Below, piece after piece: positions 6,562-11,122 of a stretch of 11,122 nt of DNA; the first letter of the stretch is position 1; each line of letters begins with the position of its first letter. The DNA comes from Betaproteobacteria bacterium (GTDB lineage: Bacteria; Pseudomonadota; Gammaproteobacteria; Burkholderiales; Eutrophovitaceae): positions 14,227 to 25,348 of the forward strand of contig QXZO01000031.1 in NCBI GenBank assembly GCA_009886305.1. Direction: 5' to 3'. The notes below the pieces were generated by a model that saw only the letters and a program-made list of their open reading frames with translations, had not been told where the DNA came from and ran no database searches. Both the position numbers and the translations under genes were made by a program.

Positions 6562-7593
6562 CTATTCCATTGGCGGGTAATACGGCATTCCATACCGCTC
6601 CACTATCCTTTTAATCTCGCCGGATTCAAGCATTTCATCGAAGGCTTCATCGATAAATTCTTTAAACTCTGTTTCTGTTTTTTTAAGACCCCACGCACTA
6701 TCCCAACGCATCTCTGGTATCGGGACATACCCCTTAACCATTTGAAATTGGCCTTCTGGGCGATTTAATTTTGCCTGTGATATGGCGCCGGACCAAATCA
6801 TTGCAGCATCAACCTTGCCCTCAACCATGGCATCAATGACTCTAAAATTTTGAAAAAAGGTCTCATGAGGGATGCCGTTTTCATCCGCATAATCGCTCAT
6901 CGGAGAGTATGCCGGCAATCCAAGTTTAACATCTAAATCCTTAACGTCATCCAAACTGGTCAAGCCCTTAGCGGGGCCTTGAGTTACCAAAACAAACCCG
7001 GTACTCATGAATGGCTTGCTATATACAATTTGGCTTGGATCAAGTTGGTGATCATCTGATCCGGTTACCGTAAGCCCTAAGACGATATCGCATAACCCTC
7101 GATTGATGGAGAGATCAAACGCACCTCCCGGAGCCCCATAACCAAAACGCGTACTCATGTTGACCCACATCATATCGATATTAAGTTCATGTTTTTTCGC
7201 AATTGAATTTAGAATTTCGACCTCTAAACCCGCTGGTTCATTATTTCTCGCTGTTCTTGAAAAAGGCCAAAACCATCCATCTGCACAGGCAAGGATCGTC
7301 CCTAGATCCTTCGTTCGATCCATGGCATTCATTCTCATTTGTTCACCTGTGACCCCAACAGGACGGTAGTTTTTATATCCTGCCCGGTACAACGGATCGG
7401 ACAATGGTTCGAATACTTCAGGTTCTACGTAACCCATCTTTGGACCACGATTACGTCCATAAACGAATTCATCCTGAAGCTTCATGACGACCGACTCACT
7501 CTCACTTTGAGCGAGCACCGATGGCGCCAGCAGCGCCAACAGTGCTAAAGAAGTCCACAAGCCTAACGTACGATTAAGTGCAGCAAAAAACAT
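6562..7593 (-). CDS. Secreted solute-binding protein, family 3-like, resembling quinoprotein dehydrogenase-associated (XoxJ/MoxJ-type) proteins
   Basis: Predicted periplasmic binding protein of 343 residues. A Sec signal is visible (LWTSLALLALLAPSVLAQ, likely cut after Ala28). An in-frame TGA two codons before the ATG rules out a longer protein. Residues 29-97 form an extension before the binding core. The core starts ILACADGWFWPFS at 100-112 and has NRGLCDIVLGL at 164-174; Cys103 and Cys168 could pair. The CAD..PFS and CD-V-hydrophobic-G pattern is the one I associate with XoxJ/MoxJ-like proteins beside PQQ alcohol dehydrogenases, but no dehydrogenase is visible. It leads an operon with exbB, exbD and tonB and has no ABC permease or ATPase nearby. 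The ligand is unknown. No good ribosome site is seen. An ordinary amino-acid-type binding protein is the alternative. Confidence 0.82.
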   Translation of the reverse strand: MFFAALNRTLGLWTSLALLALLAPSVLAQSESESVVMKLQDEFVYGRNRGPKMGYVEPEVFEPLSDPLYRAGYKNYRPVGVTGEQMRMNAMDRTKDLGTILACADGWFWPFSRTARNNEPAGLEVEILNSIAKKHELNIDMMWVNMSTRFGYGAPGGAFDLSINRGLCDIVLGLTVTGSDDHQLDPSQIVYSKPFMSTGFVLVTQGPAKGLTSLDDVKDLDVKLGLPAYSPMSDYADENGIPHETFFQNFRVIDAMVEGKVDAAMIWSGAISQAKLNRPEGQFQMVKGYVPIPEMRWDSAWGLKKTETEFKEFIDEAFDEMLESGEIKRIVERYGMPYYPPME

Positions 7594-7708
7594 AGATCAA
7601 ATTGCCAGAAATTAAACGGGCTGTGTACCAAAAGCCCTAAGGTAAAACCAACTCTTCTCCATAGACGATCTGAGCTCCAATTGATGAATGTTACACTAAT
7701 CAATCTGT

Positions 7709-7736
7709 ATTATGAAAATAGACTTTCGGTCCCGAA
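7709..7736 (-). promoter_or_regulatory. Candidate promoter and operator for the binding protein-TonB operon
   Basis: On the minus strand CATAAT (7714-7709) matches a -10 box at five of six positions. Ten bases upstream of it is the dyad TTCGG-TC-CCGAA (7725-7736), covering the expected spacer and -35 area, where no good -35 box is seen. That pattern is compatible with a regulated promoter needing an activator, or with a repressor site. It would give a leader of about 105 nt. The dyad is directly visible; the promoter is inferred. Confidence 0.28.
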
Positions 7737-7778
7737 CACAGACATTATTAGCGCAACAATTTACGACAGACATTTACT

Positions 7779-8582
7779 ATGCAGAATCGACCTAAACACG
7801 CGTTGCGGGCGGCCAAATTATTGCTCGATCAGCACGATAAAAACATATCTTTTTCCAGTTTACCGTCACACTTGGCCCCGACAACCGAATCAGGCGCCTA
7901 TGCGGTTCAGTCTGAACTATTTGAGCTCAGAAAACCAAGACTGGGCTCGATCGCGGGCTATAAAGTCGCCCTAACATCAGAAGTCATGCAGAAGCTGCTT
8001 CGGTTTCCATCCCCTTTTAGTGGGCCATTACATAACAAATTGATATATACCGATGGCGCATCGCTAGCTCCTGATGATTATGGTCGCGTGTGCATCGAAT
8101 GTGAAATAGCGGCAGTTTTAAAAACGGACTTGCTTCCAAGGGAGCTCCCCTACAATGCAACTGATATTGCCAAAGCGATTGATACAATCGCACCAGCACT
8201 TGAAATTGTCGATGATAGAAACGCGAATTACGATCGAATTAGTGATGAAGTGTTAACACTCATAGCAGACAACGCCTGGAATGCTGGGCTTGTCTATGGT
8301 CAAATGATTAAAGACTGGAGAGAGCTTGATCTAGCAGAGTTACAGGGCACCGTATACATCAATGATAAATTAGTGGGCACTGGATATGGTCGTGATGTGC
8401 TGGGGCATCCATTTAATGCGCTATCTTGGCTCGCAAACAAAATCCTTGAACAAAAACAAGTTATCGAGGCCGGTATGATCGTAATGACTGGGACGATGAT
8501 CACCACACAATTCGTAAAATCAGGAGATCATTTAACCTTCTCCATCCCTGAATTGGGCTCGGTAAGCATCGAAATATCATAA
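7779..8582 (+). CDS. 2-keto-4-pentenoate hydratase-like protein (MhpD / oxalocrotonate decarboxylase family)
   Basis: Cytoplasmic metal-dependent enzyme of the FAH-related hydratase/decarboxylase family, expected to add water to a 2-hydroxy-alka-2,4-dienoate or to decarboxylate an oxalocrotonate in aromatic meta-cleavage pathways. The length of 267 residues is normal. Visible family features are GYKVAL with Lys62, CECEIAAVL with Glu107 and Glu109, LEIVDDR with Glu142 (the three expected metal-binding carboxylates), GHPFNALSWLAN at 209-220, MTGTM at 236-240, and the closing VKSGDHLTFSIPELGSV. The exact reaction cannot be told, and no ring-cleavage dioxygenase, aldolase or aldehyde dehydrogenase is present, so it looks like an orphan pathway member. 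No Shine-Dalgarno sequence is evident before the ATG. It runs divergently from the binding-protein operon. Confidence 0.88.
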   Translation: MQNRPKHALRAAKLLLDQHDKNISFSSLPSHLAPTTESGAYAVQSELFELRKPRLGSIAGYKVALTSEVMQKLLRFPSPFSGPLHNKLIYTDGASLAPDDYGRVCIECEIAAVLKTDLLPRELPYNATDIAKAIDTIAPALEIVDDRNANYDRISDEVLTLIADNAWNAGLVYGQMIKDWRELDLAELQGTVYINDKLVGTGYGRDVLGHPFNALSWLANKILEQKQVIEAGMIVMTGTMITTQFVKSGDHLTFSIPELGSVSIEIS

Positions 8583-8639
8583 AACCGAAAAATGCGAATC
8601 GGTCCAAAGAGATTGATCGAAAAAAAGTAAGGACTAAGT

Positions 8640-10265
8640 ATGACCTCTAGTATCTGGAACTGGTTTGACCAGCACATTCTTGGACTTGCAAGAGAGTTCA
8701 GACTCAGCTTTCTGCCCCCACTTATGGTGTACGTGGCAGCAGGCATTTCTCCACTCACGCAAATCGTGGGCTCCTTCTACGTAAAAGAGCAACTCGGACT
8801 GACTGCCGAATTTTTAGCTGGATTAGCATTTTGGGCGATGTTGCCCTGGGCGCTCAAAATGCCGATTGGTCACCTAGTCGATCTTTTTTGGAAAATTAAA
8901 AGCGGCTTTGTCTACCTAGGGGCACTGATGATCGCTGCAAGCCTAGGCATTATGGTTATGCTCCTTGGACAAACAGATGCCATGCTACGTATCGCCTCAG
9001 CAGAAGTGTGGTTTATCACGTCGTCCCTACTCGCACCCATTGGCTACGTGCTGCAAGACGTGGTCGCTGATGCTATGACGGTCGAAGCGGTCCCGACTGT
9101 TGATCGATCTGGCAAGCCGATTGACCCAACGCTCATACGATCCATGCACACTACAATGCAATTATTAGGAAGGCTCGCAATCATCGTAGGTGGTATTTTA
9201 GTTGCTTTACTGAATGTCAATATGATGGAGGGAGTTGCAGAGCTACCTGAAGCAGAGAAGTCCTTGGCCTACCTATCTGTGTATCAAATTGGATTATTGA
9301 TACCGTTGTCTTCCGTCATAGGAGTAATCGTTGGTTCGCTCATCCAGCGTAAAAACATTATTGACCTTATAAAATCAGGTCATACGAAGAGCGAGGCACG
9401 CGCACTGACTCAAGTGCAAAGCGAGCGGCCGAGTATAAATTGGTGGATTCTCGGTGGCGGTCTCGCATTCGCCCTACTTTCCATAAGCGTTGGTTTACTC
9501 GACGTTTCAGGGGCCCAAGAAATAGTGTTCGTCGTGTCTGCAGCCATCATTTTATTTCTGATGTCTAGACTTATTAAAGAATTAGACCCTGAGGCACGAC
9601 AAGTCCTGATCGGCACAGCAATTATTATTTTTGCATACAGGGCCGTACCCTCCACAGGTGCCGGAACCCAATGGTGGATGATTGATGTTCTGGAATTCGA
9701 TCAATCTTTCATAGCAAAGCTCTCACTCATAGCTTCGTTCCTTGCGTTATTCGGTATGATTATTTTCAGAAAATTCATGGCTGAGAAATCGATCGCCTAC
9801 GTTATTGGCGCGCTTGCAATTGTAGGTACCCTCCTGATGGTTCCCGATATCGCAATGTTCTATGGATTTCATTACTGGACTGCACAGATGACAGACGGGG
9901 TCGTGGATCAACGCTTTATCGCCGTCATTGATACCGCAATGGAATCTCCACTTGGTCAAATCGCGATGGTGCCAATGTTGGCTTGGATCGCCAACTCCGC
10001 ACCTCAAAATTTAAAGGCCACTTTTTTTGCTGTGATGGCCTCTTTCGCCAACTTAGCGTTATCAGCGGCACAGCTAGGTACGAAATACCTCAATCAACTA
10101 TATACGGTCGCAAGAGAGGTTAAGGACCGAGACACAGGTCTGATCTCAACCGCCGCGAACTATGATGAACTTGGGACTCTGTTTATCACGGTTGCGGTCA
10201 TAGCGATTTCGCTACCTATGGTAGCGATTATGCTTGTGAAGTTTTTTAAGATAAAGAGTGCGTAA
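8640..10265 (+). CDS. MFS-type transporter, folate-biopterin transporter (BT1/FBT)-like
   Basis: Polytopic inner-membrane protein of 541 residues with about twelve hydrophobic segments. LPWALKMPIGHLVD at 68-81 fits the loop-2 signature of BT1-type carriers (lP-x-x-K-x-x-x-G-x-x-D). LQDVVADAMTVE at 138-149 fits the family's D-x-x-x-D-A-hydrophobic-V-E motif. On this basis it is placed in the folate-biopterin transporter branch of the major facilitator superfamily. Bacterial members are mostly of unknown substrate, so folate or pterin transport is only a guess. AAGGA at 8629-8633, six bases before the ATG, supports the start. The gene is 57 bp after the hydratase-like gene and only 2 bp before the small membrane-protein gene that follows, so it is very likely co-transcribed with the latter. 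Confidence 0.75.
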   Translation: MTSSIWNWFDQHILGLAREFRLSFLPPLMVYVAAGISPLTQIVGSFYVKEQLGLTAEFLAGLAFWAMLPWALKMPIGHLVDLFWKIKSGFVYLGALMIAASLGIMVMLLGQTDAMLRIASAEVWFITSSLLAPIGYVLQDVVADAMTVEAVPTVDRSGKPIDPTLIRSMHTTMQLLGRLAIIVGGILVALLNVNMMEGVAELPEAEKSLAYLSVYQIGLLIPLSSVIGVIVGSLIQRKNIIDLIKSGHTKSEARALTQVQSERPSINWWILGGGLAFALLSISVGLLDVSGAQEIVFVVSAAIILFLMSRLIKELDPEARQVLIGTAIIIFAYRAVPSTGAGTQWWMIDVLEFDQSFIAKLSLIASFLALFGMIIFRKFMAEKSIAYVIGALAIVGTLLMVPDIAMFYGFHYWTAQMTDGVVDQRFIAVIDTAMESPLGQIAMVPMLAWIANSAPQNLKATFFAVMASFANLALSAAQLGTKYLNQLYTVAREVKDRDTGLISTAANYDELGTLFITVAVIAISLPMVAIMLVKFFKIKSA

Positions 10266-10267
10266 TT

Positions 10268-10744
10268 ATGTTCCAGCGGATAACGTTAAGGTCCAACAAA
10301 ACAAAAGAACAGATGGAAGATAATATTCGCCTATCTGCTAATAGATACGTTGATATTAAAACTGAAATAGATGATTCTGGAGCGCTCAAGCTAGGACGAA
10401 AAAATGCGCCTCCTGTGTTGAGCGGATTCATCCCGGTTTTTGTGGGAACAATCAGTTCCGATGAACAAGGGGTAGCGCTAAGAGGCTACTTCCGGTTCCA
10501 TATGTTAGCGATCGGTTTGCTCATGGGGTTTATCGGGACGTCGCTACTAAACCTACTACGCATTTTCGCTGAGAGCTCCTCTTCAGGGATGTTCTCAGAC
10601 CCCAGAATATTATTTGAGCTACAATTTTCTGGAATTTGCGTACTAGTCTCAATCTTTGCGTGGATGGGCGGAAAACCGTTTAGGGAGCACATGAGAGTAT
10701 TCCTTCTTGAAAACTTTAATCCTCAAGAAAACGAATCCACTTAA
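10268..10744 (+). CDS. Small two-helix membrane protein of unknown function
   Basis: I do not recognise this 158-residue protein as a named family. A soluble N-terminal part of about 75 residues includes PVFVGTISSDEQGVALRGYF at 56-75, a short beta-hairpin-like stretch of the type 'G-x-I-x...G-x-x-L-x-G-x-F-R' seen in small bacterial proteins that join a compact beta domain to two helices. Hydrophobic helices follow at about 77-98 and 117-134, with a Ser-rich turn between them, then a charged tail ending NPQENEST. It starts 2 bp after the transporter stop; an AAAGAG at 10253-10258 may serve as the ribosome site. Tight coupling suggests an accessory role for the BT1-like transporter, but this is inference. 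Confidence 0.75.
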   Translation: MFQRITLRSNKTKEQMEDNIRLSANRYVDIKTEIDDSGALKLGRKNAPPVLSGFIPVFVGTISSDEQGVALRGYFRFHMLAIGLLMGFIGTSLLNLLRIFAESSSSGMFSDPRILFELQFSGICVLVSIFAWMGGKPFREHMRVFLLENFNPQENEST

Positions 10745-10759
10745 ACGTCAAACGTATCT

Positions 10760-11122
10760 CTAATTATCAATTTGCGATTGTTGGTTCGTAATTGTTGGTA
10801 TACCCAAGCCAACGCTTCCGCCACCATTGGCGCCATTCACATCGGTTATCTGAATAAGCGCGGAGGCAGCTAAAGGAGCTCCAGTTCCGACCCCGATCTG
10901 AGCTCCTGCAGTAAAATTAGTCACGGTTGTCGTAATATCTGTTGCAGAAATACTAGAAGCTCCCGACATATCCCGGCCACTAGCCGATTGGGTTGCGGTT
11001 AAACTGAGCGTTTCTCCACTAACAATCGTCAAGGCAGATGCGCTAGCAACACTAGAAAAATTAAATGAGCCTGCGTTTGTGAACTGAGAGACAGACCGAT
11101 CATTTATATCCACCGCAATCGT
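10760..11122 (-). CDS. C-terminal 120 residues of a Ser/Thr/Ala/Gly-rich beta-strand-repeat protein (adhesin or S-layer-like), N-terminus outside the window
   Basis: The minus-strand frame is open from the right edge to TAG at 10760-10762. A GTG at 11113 could act as a start, but the frame continues past it, so this is best read as the end of a longer protein. Composition is extreme: mostly Ser, Thr, Ala, Gly, Asn and Ile/Val, with no Lys, Cys, Trp or Tyr. Segments such as VSGETLSLTATQSASGRDMS at 34-53, followed by SISATDITTTVTNFTAG, have the alternating pattern of the beta-strand repeats ('L-T-L-T-A-x-Q-A-x-G-x-x-I-S-G') in large secreted or surface proteins. No C-terminal anchor, beta-barrel or Gly-Asp calcium repeat is visible in the tail, which ends NQQSQIDN. 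It converges on the preceding gene with only 15 bp between stops and no terminator visible. Confidence 0.68.
   Translation of the reverse strand, partial: TIAVDINDRSVSQFTNAGSFNFSSVASASALTIVSGETLSLTATQSASGRDMSGASSISATDITTTVTNFTAGAQIGVGTGAPLAASALIQITDVNGANGGGSVGLGIPTITNQQSQIDN

Noticed and set aside
7618..7637. GGGCT ... AGCCC inverted repeat before the binding-protein gene
   Set aside because: Only five base pairs with a 10-nt loop and no T tract; too weak for a terminator or riboswitch call.
7681..7974. Plus-strand open frame of 97 codons spanning the intergenic region and the hydratase start
   Set aside because: It overlaps the well-supported hydratase frame and its translation has no recognisable pattern.
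8584..8603. ACCGA ... TCGGT inverted repeat between the hydratase and MFS genes
   Set aside because: Five pairs with a 10-nt loop and no following T-run; not a convincing terminator, so the two genes may still be co-transcribed.
1..11122. Mobile elements, tRNA/rRNA genes, CRISPR arrays and phage or defence genes
   Set aside because: No transposase, integrase, repeat-spacer pattern or RNA-gene signature was seen on either strand by eye.

Overview
The window reads as ordinary chromosomal DNA of a Gram-negative bacterium, most likely a free-living, probably marine, gammaproteobacterium. The grounds are a three-part TRAP transporter with a Tat-exported binding protein, a complete ExbB-ExbD-TonB energy-transduction set, and moderate base composition (roughly mid-40s % GC by eye). 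No RNA gene, insertion sequence, phage gene or CRISPR array was seen. The taxonomic call is an inference; the window has no marker gene.

Layout. (1) 1-977, minus: most of a class I PLP aminotransferase, cut by the left edge. (2) 978-1240: a divergent intergenic region with several short repeats. (3) 1241-4630, plus: a TRAP operon of periplasmic binding protein (2-oxo acid/TakP-like), small membrane subunit and large membrane subunit, with a strong hairpin between the first two genes. (4) 4649-4679: a symmetrical terminator shared by two convergent operons. (5) 7593-4698, minus: a four-gene operon of secreted solute-binding protein, ExbB, ExbD and TonB. The binding protein resembles the family found beside quinoprotein dehydrogenases (XoxJ/MoxJ-like). 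(6) 7594-7778: a second divergent control region. (7) 7779-10744, plus: a 2-keto-4-pentenoate hydratase-like enzyme, a BT1/folate-biopterin-type MFS transporter and a small two-helix membrane protein. (8) 10760-11122, minus: the C-terminal 120 residues of a Ser/Thr/Ala/Gly-rich beta-strand-repeat protein, cut by the right edge.

How the parts may fit. The TRAP system probably brings in a 2-oxo acid or related organic anion. The divergent aminotransferase could connect such a compound to amino-acid pools, and the hydratase belongs to a pathway that ends in 2-oxo acids. These links are inferred from position only. The most unusual unit is the secreted binding protein co-transcribed with a private ExbBD-TonB motor, with neither an ABC permease nor an outer-membrane receptor in the window. 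Its TonB also lacks the usual histidine in its single membrane helix.
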